This document shows positions 1 to 11,894 of a stretch of 64,000 nt of DNA, piece after piece. The notes under the pieces are model-generated. The model ran no database searches. It had not been told where the DNA came from and worked only from the letters and a program-made list of their open reading frames with translations. The first letter of the stretch is position 1. Every line of letters starts with the position of its first letter. Made by a program: the position numbers and the translations under genes. Source of the DNA: Porphyrobacter sp. GTDB taxonomy: Bacteria; Pseudomonadota; Alphaproteobacteria; Sphingomonadales; Sphingomonadaceae. The stretch spans positions 1,054,001 to 1,118,000 of the forward strand of contig JAPZRO010000004.1 in the NCBI GenBank assembly GCA_027531395.1, written 5' to 3'.

Positions 1-1
1 C

Positions 2-2218
2 CTTGCCGCCAAGGGCAAGACGGCCGTGCTCGTCCTGCCGCTCGAAACCGGCTTTGCCAGCGACAGCCTCGAACTCCTGACCGAGGCCGACGTGCTCGGC
101 GACCGGCTGGTGCGGCGCAAGAAGAAGCGCAAGGATTCCGATGCCTTCCTTGCCGAACTTCAGGCGCTTTCACGCGGCGATCTGGTGGTTCATGTCGAAC
201 ACGGGATCGGCAAGTATCTCGGCCTCGAACCCATTCCCGTCGGCAAGAGCCAGCACGATTGCGTCGCGCTCGAATATGCCGGCGGGGACAAGCTGTTCAT
301 ACCGGTCGAGAACATCGATGTCCTCACCCGCTACGGCTCCTCCGATCAGGCCGTCCCGCTCGACCGGCTCGGCGGAGAGGCGTGGCAGCGCCGCCGCGCC
401 AAGCTGAAAGAGCGCATCACCGCCATCGCCGGCGAGCTGATGCAGGTCGCCGCCGCCCGCGCCTTGCGGCAGGCCCCGGCCCTCCCCGCCGATCCCGCCG
501 CCCTCGGCCAGTTCACCGACCGCTTCCCCTGGGCCGAGACCGAGGACCAGGAACGCGCCATCGCCGATGTCCTCGCCGACCTCGAAAGCGGCCGGCCGAT
601 GGACCGCCTCGTCTGCGGCGATGTCGGCTTCGGCAAGACCGAGGTCGCGCTACGGGCTGCCTTTGTTGCGGCAATGAATGGGCAACAAGTCGCAGTGGTC
701 GCCCCCACCACGCTGCTCGCCCGCCAGCACTACCAGAACTTCGCCGAACGCTTCGCCGGCTTCCCGCTCAAGGTCGGCCGCCTGTCGCGCCTCGTCTCGG
801 CCAAGGAAGCCGCGGAGACCCGCGAGGGGTTGGAGAACGGCCAGATCGACCTTGTCGTCGGCACCCATGCGATCCTCTCCAAGAGCACGAAATTCAAGAA
901 CCTCGGCCTCGTCATCGTCGACGAGGAGCAGCGCTTCGGCGTCACCCACAAGGAGAAGCTCAAGCAGCTGCGCGCCGACGTCCACGTCCTCACGCTCACC
1001 GCCACCCCGATCCCGCGCACCTTGCAGATGGCGATGAGCGGCCTGCGCGAGCTTTCCACCATCCAGACCCCGCCGGTCGATCGCCTTGCGGTCCGCACCT
1101 ATGTGATGGAGTGGGACGACATGGTGATCCGCGAGGCGCTGCTGCGCGAGCATCACCGCGGCGGGCAGTCCTTCATCGTCGTGCCGCGCATCTCCGACAT
1201 GGCCGATGTCGAGGAATGGCTGCGCGAGCACGTGCCGGAAGTGAAGTGCGTCTCCGCCCACGGCCAGATGAGCCCGGGCGAGGTCGAGGAGCGGATGGGC
1301 GCCTTCTACGACCGCAAGTATGACGTGCTGCTTTCGACCACCATCGTCGAAAGCGGGCTGGATATCCCGAGCGCCAACACCATCATCATCCATCGTGCCG
1401 ACCGCTTCGGCCTCGCCCAGCTCTACCAGCTGCGCGGCCGCGTCGGGCGGGCCAAGCTGCGCGCCTATGCCTATCTCACGCACGAGGCGGGCGTCGCCCT
1501 GTCGGAAGTGGCGCAGAAGCGATTGAAGGTGCTCGGCGATCTCGACAGTCTGGGTGCCGGCTTCCAGCTCGCGAGCCATGATCTCGACATCCGCGGCGCG
1601 GGCAACCTGCTCGGCGACGAGCAGTCGGGCCATATCCGCGAGGTCGGCTTCGAGCTCTATCAGGCGATGCTGGAGGAGGCGATCCTTGCCGCCAAGGCGG
1701 GCGAGATGGGCCTCGAACGTCCGCGCGACAAGCTCACGCCGCAGATCACGGTCGATGCGCCGATCATGATCCCCGAGGACTACGTCCCCGACCTCGCGGT
1801 GCGCATGGGCCTCTACCGCCGCCTCAACCAGGCCGAGGGCCAGACCGAGATCGAAAGCCTCGCTGCCGAGATGATCGACCGCTTCGGCGACCTGCCGCAG
1901 CCGACCAAGAACCTGATCCGCCTGATCGAGATCAAGCATCAGGCGATCGCCGCCAACATCGCCAAGATCGATGTCGGCGCGCGGGGGACGCTGGTGGGCT
2001 TCCACCAGGACGATTTCCCCGATCCGGCGGGCCTCATCGCCTATGTCGCGCGCCTCAACGAAGGCGGCAAGGATACCGCCAAGCTGCGCCCCGACATGAA
2101 GCTGGTGATCAACCGCGCATGGAACGATCCGCTGAGCCGCCTCAACGGGCTGTTCCAGCTGACCAAGGGCCTCTCGGGCATCGTCAAGAAGGCCGCCAAG
2201 GCGAAGCGGGCCGCGTAA
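2..2218 (+). CDS. mfd: Transcription-repair coupling factor Mfd, C-terminal part (5' truncated by window)
   Basis: Mfd is an ATP-dependent translocase that removes RNA polymerase stalled at DNA lesions and recruits UvrA. The gene is already open at the left edge, so its UvrB-like N-terminal modules lie outside the window. Visible in order (numbering from the first Met, base 26): the RNA-polymerase-interacting CarD-like region with GDLVVHVEHGIG near residue 51; helicase domain 1 with Walker A GDVGFGKTE near 198 and the DEEQ box near 298; helicase domain 2 with the arginine-finger motif RGRVGRA near 469; and the C-terminal TRCF domain over about 580-690. The lysine-rich end (KKAAKAKRAA) is a usual tail. 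No frameshift is seen. The downstream neighbour is separated by 393 bases, so this gene ends its transcription unit. Confidence 0.97.
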   Translation, partial: LAAKGKTAVLVLPLETGFASDSLELLTEADVLGDRLVRRKKKRKDSDAFLAELQALSRGDLVVHVEHGIGKYLGLEPIPVGKSQHDCVALEYAGGDKLFIPVENIDVLTRYGSSDQAVPLDRLGGEAWQRRRAKLKERITAIAGELMQVAAARALRQAPALPADPAALGQFTDRFPWAETEDQERAIADVLADLESGRPMDRLVCGDVGFGKTEVALRAAFVAAMNGQQVAVVAPTTLLARQHYQNFAERFAGFPLKVGRLSRLVSAKEAAETREGLENGQIDLVVGTHAILSKSTKFKNLGLVIVDEEQRFGVTHKEKLKQLRADVHVLTLTATPIPRTLQMAMSGLRELSTIQTPPVDRLAVRTYVMEWDDMVIREALLREHHRGGQSFIVVPRISDMADVEEWLREHVPEVKCVSAHGQMSPGEVEERMGAFYDRKYDVLLSTTIVESGLDIPSANTIIIHRADRFGLAQLYQLRGRVGRAKLRAYAYLTHEAGVALSEVAQKRLKVLGDLDSLGAGFQLASHDLDIRGAGNLLGDEQSGHIREVGFELYQAMLEEAILAAKAGEMGLERPRDKLTPQITVDAPIMIPEDYVPDLAVRMGLYRRLNQAEGQTEIESLAAEMIDRFGDLPQPTKNLIRLIEIKHQAIAANIAKIDVGARGTLVGFHQDDFPDPAGLIAYVARLNEGGKDTAKLRPDMKLVINRAWNDPLSRLNGLFQLTKGLSGIVKKAAKAKRAA

Positions 2219-2235
2219 CAATATTTCAAAGTTGA

Positions 2236-2260
2236 CAAAGGTGACACCGTGTCACCTTTG
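2236..2260. promoter_or_regulatory. Perfect 12-bp inverted repeat downstream of mfd
   Basis: The arm CAAAGGTGACAC is followed by one central C and the exact reverse complement, so 24 of 25 positions are self-complementary. It begins 18 bases after the mfd stop. The near-absence of a loop and of a following T-run argues against a standard intrinsic terminator, although a cruciform or RNA hairpin is possible. Its symmetry fits a dimeric regulator's operator or a REP-like element. A TTGACA hexamer at 2232-2237 overlaps its left edge, but no good -10 box lies 16-18 bases away. Confidence 0.55.
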
Positions 2261-2611
2261 CGATTTCCGGCTTTATTCCGCGATTCCAATGCTATGCATC
2301 TGCAATCCGGGCCAGACGGACAGATTCTCCTGCGCGCGAAAAAGCCCGCCACGGATGGTCGGAGGGTCTGACAATGTGAAAGAGCCGGACGCGCACGGGT
2401 CTAACCGGCTCGCCGCGGGTAGGAAATCCCCGCTCCGCACCGGCGCCTTTCCGCAGCTCTCAATCAGGCTTGCCTGCCAGCCTTCGCATGTAACCGAAAT
2501 GCCACATATGCAGCCGTAATCGCTGCATTGCGGCAATAATATTTTGCATCGCGGGACCCGGCTGCAATTTTCAGGTGTTTCGAACTCTCTCCACCAACGA
2601 GGAAGCACCCC
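2261..2611. other. Intergenic region upstream of the TonB-dependent receptor
   Basis: About 350 bases without a supportable gene. I looked for the conserved cobalamin-riboswitch boxes often found before TonB receptors and did not see them. The stretch 2520-2580 is more AT-rich (for example AATAATATTTTG) and is the likeliest place for the receptor promoter, but no convincing -35/-10 pair stands out. A GAGGAAG ribosome-binding sequence lies just before the ATG at 2612. Confidence 0.5.
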
Positions 2612-5185
2612 ATGTCCATTCGCACGATGATCACCGCCTCCAGCGGGCTCGCAGCTCTCGCGCTCGCTTGCGCCTCGCACAGCGCCCTTGCCCAGGATAG
2701 CGGCGAGGCCGGCGCATCCGAGGGGACCGCGCCCGATGACATCATCATCGTCACCGGCACCCGCCGCACCGACCGCACCGTGTCCGAAAGCACGGTTCCG
2801 ATCGACGTGATCAGCTCGGAATCGCTGCTCAACCAGGGCACGACCGAGACCAACCGCCTGCTCAACAACCTCGTGCCTTCGTTCAACTTCCCGCAGCCCT
2901 CGCTGACCGACGGCACGGATTCGCTGCGTCCGGCCACGCTGCGCGGCCTCGCGCCCGATCAGGTGCTGGTGCTGGTCAACGGCAAGCGCCGCCACTCCTC
3001 GGCGCTGCTCAATCTCAACGGCTCGGTCGGGCGCGGCTCGACCGGTGTCGACATGAACACCATCCCGCCGCTGGCGATCGAGCGTATCGAAGTGCTGCGT
3101 GACGGCGCGGCCTCGCAATACGGCTCGGACGCGATCGCGGGCGTGATCAACATCCAGCTCAAGAAGCGCGAAGGCGGCCGCGCGCAGGTGACCTACGGCA
3201 AGTACATCACCACGATGGAGGATGTCGCGCAGGTCGATACGGTCTCGCCGACCACCAATGCCGGCGGTGACCCGGCGATCACCTTCACCGGTCGTGACCG
3301 CCGCCGCCGCGACGGCGACACCATCACCATGGCCGCCAATTTCGGCATTCCGGTGGGCGAGACGGCCTATGTCAACGTCACCGCCGAGTACAAGGACCGC
3401 GATCCCACCAACCGTTCCGGCCCTGATATCCGGCGCCAGTATTCCGGCATCGGCGATCCGCGCGAGACCACCTTTGACCGCTACAGCCACCGTTTCGGTG
3501 ACGGCAAGTCGGAAGACATCAACCTTTTCGTCAACACCGGGGTGGAAGTCGGCGCCTCGTTCGAGCTTTACGCCTTCGGCTCCTACGGCAACCGCAAGGC
3601 CAATGGCGCGGGCTTCTACCGCCGCGCGCTCGATGCGCGTAACCGCGACTTCGCCAATGGCGGCCAGCCCTTCTATGCCGACGGCTTCCTACCCTTCATC
3701 GATGCCGACATCGAGGACATCGCGGGCGTGCTCGGCATCCGCGGGGAGACCGGCGGGTGGAACCTCGACCTGTCGATCAACTACGGCAGCAACCGGCTCG
3801 ATTACGGCGTGTCCAACAGCTGGAACGCCTCGCTCGGCGGCCTCGTGAGCCCCACCGAATTCGATGCGGGTGGGCTGCGTTCGGGCCAGACCTCGGTCAA
3901 TTTCGACGCCCAGCGCGACCTTGATCTCGGCATTGGCGACAGCTCGATCGCCTTCGGCGGCGAATGGCGCAACGAGAACTACAAGATCGTGCCGGGCGAG
4001 GAAGCGAGCTGGATCGCAGGGCCCTTCACCTTCTCCAACGGCGCAGCACCGGGCGCGCAGGTGTTCCCGGGCTTCCAGCCTTCCACCGCGGTCGATGCCT
4101 CGCGTGACAGCTTTGCCGCCTATGTCGAACTCGACACCGACTTCTCGGACATGTTCAACGTCCAGGTGGCTGGCCGTTACGAGCACTTCTCGGACTTCGG
4201 CGACACCTTCAACGGCAAGATCGCCGCACGCTTCGAGCCCGTCGAAGGTCTCGCCTTCCGCGGCGCCGCATCGACCGGCTTCCGCGCGCCGGGCATGGCG
4301 CAGCAGTTCTTCTCCACCACCTCGACCAACAACGTCGCGGGCGTGGGGCTGATCGAGATCGGCACCTTCCCGGTCAACTCGCCGATCGCCATCGCGCTCG
4401 GTGCCCAGCCGCTGAAGCCCGAGGAATCGGTCAACCTCAGCGCCGGCATGGTGTTCACGATGGTCGAAGGGCTGAGCCTGACGGTCGATTACTACAACAT
4501 CGAAATCTCCGACCGCATCGTGCTGACCGAGAACCTCCAGGGGGCCGACGTGGTCGCGCTGCTGCAAGCCGCGGGCGTGGTTGGCACCTCGGCGCGGTTC
4601 TTCATCAACGGGATCGACACGCGCACGCAGGGCCTCGATATCGTGGCGAGCTACCGGGTGCCCGATTTCGGAGCGGGCCGCTTCACCCTGACAGCGGGCT
4701 ACAACATCAACGATGCCAAGATCACCGACCGTGCGACCATCCTCGGGTTCAACGCCCAGCGCCTGTTCGCCCGGCCGGAGAGCTTCCGCCTGACCGACGG
4801 CCAGCCGTCGAACAAGCTCAACATCGGGCTCGACTGGGAGCTCGAGCCGTTCGGCGCGTCGCTGCGCGCCAACCGCTTCGGTTCGGTGTTCCTGCCGATC
4901 GGCTCGAACAATGATCTCACCATTCCCAAGGGTGCGGCCCCGGGCGATGTGACGCTTTCGCCCAAGTGGGTGGTCGATCTCGAAGTGCGCTTCAACCCGG
5001 CCGAGATGGTGCAGGTTGCCGTGGGCGCGAACAACCTGCTCGACGAATATCCCGATCGCCTGCCGTTCGGTGTGGTCGACGGGTTCAACTTCGGCCTGAA
5101 CCAGAGCTTCCTGCCCTATTCCTCGCAGTCGCCCTTCGGCTTCAGCGGGCGGTTCCTCTACGGGCGCGTCAGCGTCGAGTTCTAG
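2612..5185 (+). CDS. TonB-dependent outer-membrane receptor
   Basis: An 857-residue outer-membrane beta-barrel that would import a substrate using energy from TonB-ExbB-ExbD. The start ATG has an upstream GAGGAAG. The first ~27 residues form a signal peptide with a positive N-end, a hydrophobic core and SALA-QD at the likely cleavage point. A TonB-box-like DDIIIVTGTRR follows near residue 42, then a plug domain (about 50-190) with the typical NTIPPLAIERIEVLRDGA and a GSDAIAGVIN stretch. The rest is barrel, ending in the aromatic C-terminus RVSVEF expected for BAM-dependent insertion. The substrate cannot be told from sequence: no riboswitch, Fur-like box or linked transporter is visible, and the next gene is convergent. 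Sphingomonads carry many such receptors for siderophores, oligosaccharides and other nutrients. Confidence 0.95.
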   Translation: MSIRTMITASSGLAALALACASHSALAQDSGEAGASEGTAPDDIIIVTGTRRTDRTVSESTVPIDVISSESLLNQGTTETNRLLNNLVPSFNFPQPSLTDGTDSLRPATLRGLAPDQVLVLVNGKRRHSSALLNLNGSVGRGSTGVDMNTIPPLAIERIEVLRDGAASQYGSDAIAGVINIQLKKREGGRAQVTYGKYITTMEDVAQVDTVSPTTNAGGDPAITFTGRDRRRRDGDTITMAANFGIPVGETAYVNVTAEYKDRDPTNRSGPDIRRQYSGIGDPRETTFDRYSHRFGDGKSEDINLFVNTGVEVGASFELYAFGSYGNRKANGAGFYRRALDARNRDFANGGQPFYADGFLPFIDADIEDIAGVLGIRGETGGWNLDLSINYGSNRLDYGVSNSWNASLGGLVSPTEFDAGGLRSGQTSVNFDAQRDLDLGIGDSSIAFGGEWRNENYKIVPGEEASWIAGPFTFSNGAAPGAQVFPGFQPSTAVDASRDSFAAYVELDTDFSDMFNVQVAGRYEHFSDFGDTFNGKIAARFEPVEGLAFRGAASTGFRAPGMAQQFFSTTSTNNVAGVGLIEIGTFPVNSPIAIALGAQPLKPEESVNLSAGMVFTMVEGLSLTVDYYNIEISDRIVLTENLQGADVVALLQAAGVVGTSARFFINGIDTRTQGLDIVASYRVPDFGAGRFTLTAGYNINDAKITDRATILGFNAQRLFARPESFRLTDGQPSNKLNIGLDWELEPFGASLRANRFGSVFLPIGSNNDLTIPKGAAPGDVTLSPKWVVDLEVRFNPAEMVQVAVGANNLLDEYPDRLPFGVVDGFNFGLNQSFLPYSSQSPFGFSGRFLYGRVSVEF

Positions 5186-5248
5186 AGGCTTGCATCAGGC
5201 TGCAGAGGGGCGTCTTCAGGGGCGCTCCTCCCCGGCACTCGCTGCGTG

Positions 5249-6103
5249 TTATCCGTGCCCCATGCCGCGTGCGGTGCGGGCCAGCGCCAGCACCGCATCG
5301 CTCGGCATCGGCTGGGCGCGCAGGAAGCCCTGCCAGTAATCGCAGCCCTCGGCGGTGATCGCGGCGCGCTGGATCTCGGTCTCGATCCCCTCGGCATAGA
5401 TCGCAAGGCCGAGCGCCTTGCCCAGCGCCACGATCGCGCGGAACACCGCCAGCGCGGTGGCATCGCCCGGCACGCCCTCGACCATCACCTTGTCGAGCTT
5501 CAATGCATCGAGCGGCAGTTCGCGCAGGTAGCGGAAGTTGCAGAACCCCGCGCCGAAATCATCGAGTGCAGTGCGGAAGCCGAGACCGCGCAGCGCCTTC
5601 AGCGCGCTCGCCGCCTGGGCGAGGTTGCGTAGCAGCAGGTCCTCGGTGATCTCCAGCATCAGCCGGTGCGGGGCGATGCCCGACTGGCCGATCAGCGCGG
5701 CGAAATCATGGGCAAAGCGCGGGTCGCCCAGCTCTTCGGGGGTAATGTTCAACGACAGGGTGAGGTTGTGCGGCCAGGTGCCGGCATCCTCCAGCGCGCG
5801 GGCGACCACATGGCGCGACAGCGGCGCGACCAGCGCGGCGCGCTCCGCGATGGCGAAGAGGTCGCGCGCCCCGATCTCGCCAAGGGTCGGATGCCGCCAA
5901 CGCGCCAGCGCCTCGGCCCCCGTCACCGCGCCCGAGACGCAGGCGAATTGCGGCTGGAACAGCACCTCGATCTCGCGCCGGTCGAGCGCGCGCAGCAGAT
6001 CGGCCTCGAGCACGCCGGGACGCACGCCGGGCAGGCTGCCGCGCGCGGCCCCTCGTAGCGATGTCCGGCCCTGTTCCATCTGCGCCCTTTCCTCGCCCCC
6101 CAT
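5249..6103 (-). CDS. Stand-alone EAL-domain cyclic-di-GMP phosphodiesterase
   Basis: A 284-residue protein made almost entirely of one EAL domain, predicted to hydrolyse c-di-GMP to pGpG. The metal- and substrate-binding residues all appear present: EAL itself (residues 64-66, in EALARWRHP), the Asn of LNIT (119), the Glu of LEITE (151), the DDFG pair (181-182), the Lys of LKLDK (202), the Glu of AEGIE (238) and the Gln of YWQGF (258). Nothing obvious (GGDEF, PAS, REC or membrane segment) precedes the domain; the first ~30 residues are uncharacterised. It should therefore be cytosolic and catalytically competent. It is convergent with the TonB receptor and divergent from nadK. Its signal input is unknown. 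Confidence 0.9.
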   Translation of the reverse strand: MGGEERAQMEQGRTSLRGAARGSLPGVRPGVLEADLLRALDRREIEVLFQPQFACVSGAVTGAEALARWRHPTLGEIGARDLFAIAERAALVAPLSRHVVARALEDAGTWPHNLTLSLNITPEELGDPRFAHDFAALIGQSGIAPHRLMLEITEDLLLRNLAQAASALKALRGLGFRTALDDFGAGFCNFRYLRELPLDALKLDKVMVEGVPGDATALAVFRAIVALGKALGLAIYAEGIETEIQRAAITAEGCDYWQGFLRAQPMPSDAVLALARTARGMGHG

Positions 6104-6232
6104 AGCTGCGGAATGTGCGGCTGCCTTCCATCAATTGCAATCTGCGCCGATCTGGCACATCAGGGCGATCCGCTAGCACTGCGCCGGGGATAAGTGGTTC
6201 AACCTGTGGCAAGCGACACGGTAGGGGGAATG

Positions 6233-7027
6233 ATGACGAGCAACGGAACGCCTTTCCAGCGCCTCGCGCTGCTCGCCTCGGACACGCCGCGCGCCGAGGA
6301 GGCCTATGAGGCGCTGCTCGCGCAGGGCGAATGGGTGCCGGTCGAGCAGGCCGACGCGGTGGTGGTGCTGGGCGGCGACGGGTTCATGCTCCAGACGCTC
6401 CACGCGATGATCGATGCCGGGCGGGTGATCCCGGCCTACGGGATGAACCTCGGCACGGTGGGCTTCCTGATGAACCGCTACGACAAGCGCGCGGCGATCG
6501 CGGCGCGGGTCGCCAAGGCGCGGCGCTGGACGATTGCGCCCTTGCGCGTCGAGGCGGTGACGCAGGACGGCGAGACCCACGAATTCTGCGCGATCAACGA
6601 GCTCTCGCTGCTGCGCGAAACCCGCCAGACCGCCAAGATCGAGGTCACCGTGGGCGACCGCGTGCGGATCAGCGAGCTGGTGTGCGACGGGGTGCTGGTG
6701 GCGACCCCGGCAGGCTCGACCGCCTACAACCTCTCGGCCAACGGCCCGATCCTGCCGCTCGATTCGAAGATGCTGGCGCTCACCCCGATCAGCCCCTTCC
6801 GCCCGCGGCGCTGGCGCGGGGCGATCCTGCCCGACCGGATGAAGATCGTGCTGCGCGTGCTCGACCCGGCCAAGCGCCCGGTCGCCGCCGTGGCCGACCA
6901 GAAGGAGCTGCGCGACATCGCCGAGGTACGGCTGGAAATCGCGCAGGACATCGCGCTCACCCTGCTGTTCGACAAGGGCCAAAGCCTCGAGGAGCGCATT
7001 GTCGCCGAACAGTTCGTGACGGGGTAG
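6233..7027 (+). CDS. nadK: NAD kinase
   Basis: Phosphorylates NAD to NADP using ATP in the cytosol. The hallmark GGDG motif is present as VVLGGDGFML, followed by NLGTVGFLMN, the NELSL region and TPAGSTAYNLSANGPIL, which forms the NAD-binding part of the C-terminal domain. At 264 residues it matches the compact alphaproteobacterial form. Two adjacent ATGs (6230 and 6233) follow the purine run AGGGGG at 6223-6228. The second gives a 4-base spacer and is preferred; the first leaves only one base. An in-frame GTG at 6194 lacks support. tRNA-Asn lies 91 bases downstream. Confidence 0.95.
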   Translation: MTSNGTPFQRLALLASDTPRAEEAYEALLAQGEWVPVEQADAVVVLGGDGFMLQTLHAMIDAGRVIPAYGMNLGTVGFLMNRYDKRAAIAARVAKARRWTIAPLRVEAVTQDGETHEFCAINELSLLRETRQTAKIEVTVGDRVRISELVCDGVLVATPAGSTAYNLSANGPILPLDSKMLALTPISPFRPRRWRGAILPDRMKIVLRVLDPAKRPVAAVADQKELRDIAEVRLEIAQDIALTLLFDKGQSLEERIVAEQFVTG

Positions 7028-7118
7028 GATGTGGAAAGGGGGTGTCAAAACCCCCTTGCAATCCCCCGCCCTGCCCCATATAGGCGCGCCTCTGCCAGCG
7101 GACTTGTCTGCTGGTTGC

Positions 7119-7193
7119 TCCCCGATAGCTCAGCGGTAGAGCATTCGACTGTTAATCGAATGGCCGTAGGTTCGAATCCTACTCGGGGAGCCA
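7119..7193 (+). tRNA. tRNA-Asn (anticodon GTT), CCA encoded
   Basis: Cloverleaf read directly: acceptor strands TCCCCGA (7119-7125) and TCGGGGA (7183-7189), D-arm TAGCTCAGCGGTAGAGC, anticodon stem TTCGA/TCGAA around loop CTGTTAA with anticodon GTT at 7151-7153, and T-arm GGTTCGAATCC. The discriminator G is followed by a genomically encoded CCA (7191-7193). No T-rich terminator is evident immediately downstream. Confidence 0.97.
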
Positions 7194-7225
7194 CTTTCCT
7201 TCCAGCGACGGCGTGACGACGGGGC

Positions 7226-7975
7226 CTAGACCCCCGCCAGCAGACGCGCGCCGACCACCAGCACCAGCAGCGCGGTCAGCCAGCGGATCCAGTGGGGCGG
7301 GAGCAGGCGCGCGGCCATGAGGCTGCCGATCTGCCCGCCGATCACCACCGCGATCAGCAGCGGCAAGCCCGCCTCGATCGCTGCGCCCAGCAGGCCGGGG
7401 CCGTTCTTGGCGAGCTGCCCGGCAAGGCCGAACAGCGAATTGACGAGGATGAACAGGCTCGCGGTCGCCGCGATCCCGCGCGCCTCGTGCCAGCGCGCGA
7501 GATGCAGCAGGGGCGCAAGGAAAATCCCCCCGCCGATCCCCACCAGTCCCGCGAAATAGCCCAGCGGCGCGGCCGCGAGCGGCATCCAGCGGGCGGCGTT
7601 CGTCGGTGTCCCGTCGGTCTTCTCGCGCACCGGAATCAGCATGGTCAGGCTGGTCAGCACCAGGCTTGCGCCCAGCAGCGTCAGGAAGGTCGCCTCCTTG
7701 ATCGGGGTCAGCCCGCCGACGAAGCTCGCCGGAGCGCCCAGCGCCACGATCACCAGCGCCTTCTTCCACGGGGTCAGGCCCGCGCGGGCGAAGCGGATGC
7801 TGCTGCCCGTCACCACCACGATGTTGCAGGCGAGGCTGATCAGCGGCAGCAGCCGGTAATCGAGCCCCGACAGCGCCAGCAGCGCCGAATAGGTCGATCC
7901 CCCGCCGAAGCCGACGCTGGCATAGAGCAACGCGGTGACGAAAAACCCGGCGGCAAGAACACTTATCATCGGCAC
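7226..7975 (-). CDS. TauE/SafE-family (sulfite exporter-like) membrane permease
   Basis: A 249-residue polytopic inner-membrane protein of the TSUP/TauE-SafE family, whose members move sulfite, sulfoacetate or other organosulfur anions. About seven to eight hydrophobic segments are visible. The family's glycine-rich start ASVGFGGGS appears near residue 20 and its internal-repeat counterpart GLVGIGGGIFLAPLL in the second half. Between the two bundles lies a hydrophilic loop (REKTDGTPTN). The gene is convergent with tRNA-Asn and divergent from the downstream GNAT. No sulfur-metabolism genes are nearby, so the substrate is open. Confidence 0.85.
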   Translation of the reverse strand: MPMISVLAAGFFVTALLYASVGFGGGSTYSALLALSGLDYRLLPLISLACNIVVVTGSSIRFARAGLTPWKKALVIVALGAPASFVGGLTPIKEATFLTLLGASLVLTSLTMLIPVREKTDGTPTNAARWMPLAAAPLGYFAGLVGIGGGIFLAPLLHLARWHEARGIAATASLFILVNSLFGLAGQLAKNGPGLLGAAIEAGLPLLIAVVIGGQIGSLMAARLLPPHWIRWLTALLVLVVGARLLAGV

Positions 7976-8032
7976 GCCGCTGCCCTATCGCCGATTTTCC
8001 GCCGGTGCTAGACAACTCGCAAGGGGGTGCGC

Positions 8033-8641
8033 GTGGAACTCAGCATCGAATTGCCCGAAGGCATCCGCCGCACCGGCCCTGCCGAGGCGCAGCGGATCGG
8101 GGAGATCACCGCCGAGGCGTTTCGCGACGATCCGTTCAACCTGTGGCTGTTCCGCAATTTCGCTGGGATCCGCGCGCTGTTCCTGCTGCAGGCGAAGCGC
8201 GTCTACGGCCCGCGCGGCTTCTGCTACAGCGCGGGCGATGATGGCGCGTGCATGTGGATGATGCCGGGCGGCGACAATGCCTTCCGGACCGGCGACTACC
8301 TGCGCTTTGCCGCCAACACCCTGTTCGCTTCAGGCCCGGGCGCGATCGGCAGGGGGCTCAAGACCGGCCAGGCGATGGAGGCGCGCCATCCCGATTTCCC
8401 CCATGCCTATCTGTTCAGCATCGGCGTGCGCCAGCGCGCGCGGGGCACCGGCCTCGGGCGGCGGCTGATCACCCCTGTGCTCGACGCCTGCGACCGGACG
8501 CAGACCCGCGCCTATCTCGAAAACTCCAACCCCGCCAATGCCGGGTTCTACGCCAGCTGCGGGTTCGCAGTGCTGGGCGAGCCGATCCATCCCACGCCGG
8601 ACAGCCCGCCCCTGCAACCGATGATCCGCGAACCGCGCTGA
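8033..8641 (+). CDS. GNAT-family N-acetyltransferase
   Basis: A 202-residue acetyl-CoA-dependent acyltransferase fold. The coenzyme-A loop is visible as GVRQRARGTGLGRRL (Q/R-x-x-G-x-G/A pattern), followed by a C-terminal AYLENSNPANAGFYASCGF segment typical of the family's last helix and strand. The acceptor substrate is not predictable. Two in-frame GTGs occur, at 8027 and 8033. The AAGGGGG run at 8021-8027 overlaps the first and sits five bases before the second, so 8033 is chosen. It ends three bases before the convergent secA stop. Confidence 0.85.
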   Translation: MELSIELPEGIRRTGPAEAQRIGEITAEAFRDDPFNLWLFRNFAGIRALFLLQAKRVYGPRGFCYSAGDDGACMWMMPGGDNAFRTGDYLRFAANTLFASGPGAIGRGLKTGQAMEARHPDFPHAYLFSIGVRQRARGTGLGRRLITPVLDACDRTQTRAYLENSNPANAGFYASCGFAVLGEPIHPTPDSPPLQPMIREPR

Positions 8642-8644
8642 GGC

Positions 8645-11410
<2,766 letters not shown>

Positions 11411-11530
11411 TGATGCAATAGGCCTTTGAAAAGGTGTGGCCCGTCAGCGGGCGAGCCGGAATCTGTGCGAGGAAAGCGCACGCAGCAGGGCGCGGCGCGA
11501 AAGCAGCGGGGGCGTGGACGAACAGCGCGC

Positions 11531-11806
11531 CTATTCGTAGGCGCGTTCGATCCCCATCAAGACCGGCAGGCGCAGCGAGGCCGGAGCGGCCGGGCGGCTT
11601 TCGGGTGCGGCCACGGCGCGGGTCGCCTGCAGGGTGGCGGGAGCCTCCTGCACGGCCACGCTCTCGCTGCCCGATGCCTCTTCCCCGGCGGCGGCGGCAA
11701 TGCTGGCATTGCACGAAAGCGCCTCGGCCAGCGACGCCTGCGCGGGGCTGCCAAGCGCAGCAAGGCCGGTAAGCAGGGCCAGAAGGGCGAAGAAATGCCG
11801 GGTCAT
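11531..11806 (-). CDS. Small exported protein of unknown function
   Basis: A 91-residue product with a clear signal peptide: MTRHFFALLALLTGLAALG then SPAQA-S at the likely cleavage site. The mature ~67 residues are rich in Ala, Ser, Glu and Pro with a single Cys near the start and no recognisable domain. The longer in-frame opening (from 11938) would hide the signal sequence and overlap the divergent argJ start region, so the internal ATG at 11806 is preferred. It lies 120 bases upstream of secA on the same strand and could be co-transcribed. Confidence 0.6.
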   Translation of the reverse strand: MTRHFFALLALLTGLAALGSPAQASLAEALSCNASIAAAAGEEASGSESVAVQEAPATLQATRAVAAPESRPAAPASLRLPVLMGIERAYE

Positions 11807-11894
11807 GACTGACCCTAGATAGAGAATCGCTAAGACTTCGTCCACCAGCTTTGCTGATTTACTGTGCGCCGCTGCGTGCCTAGAGGGCTTCGCC

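Noticed and set aside
2232..2260. Promoter based on TTGACA at 2232
   Set aside because: No -10-like hexamer at proper distance, and the box lies inside the palindrome.
2261..2611. Cobalamin riboswitch before the TonB receptor
   Set aside because: The conserved B12-box and core elements are not present in this interval.
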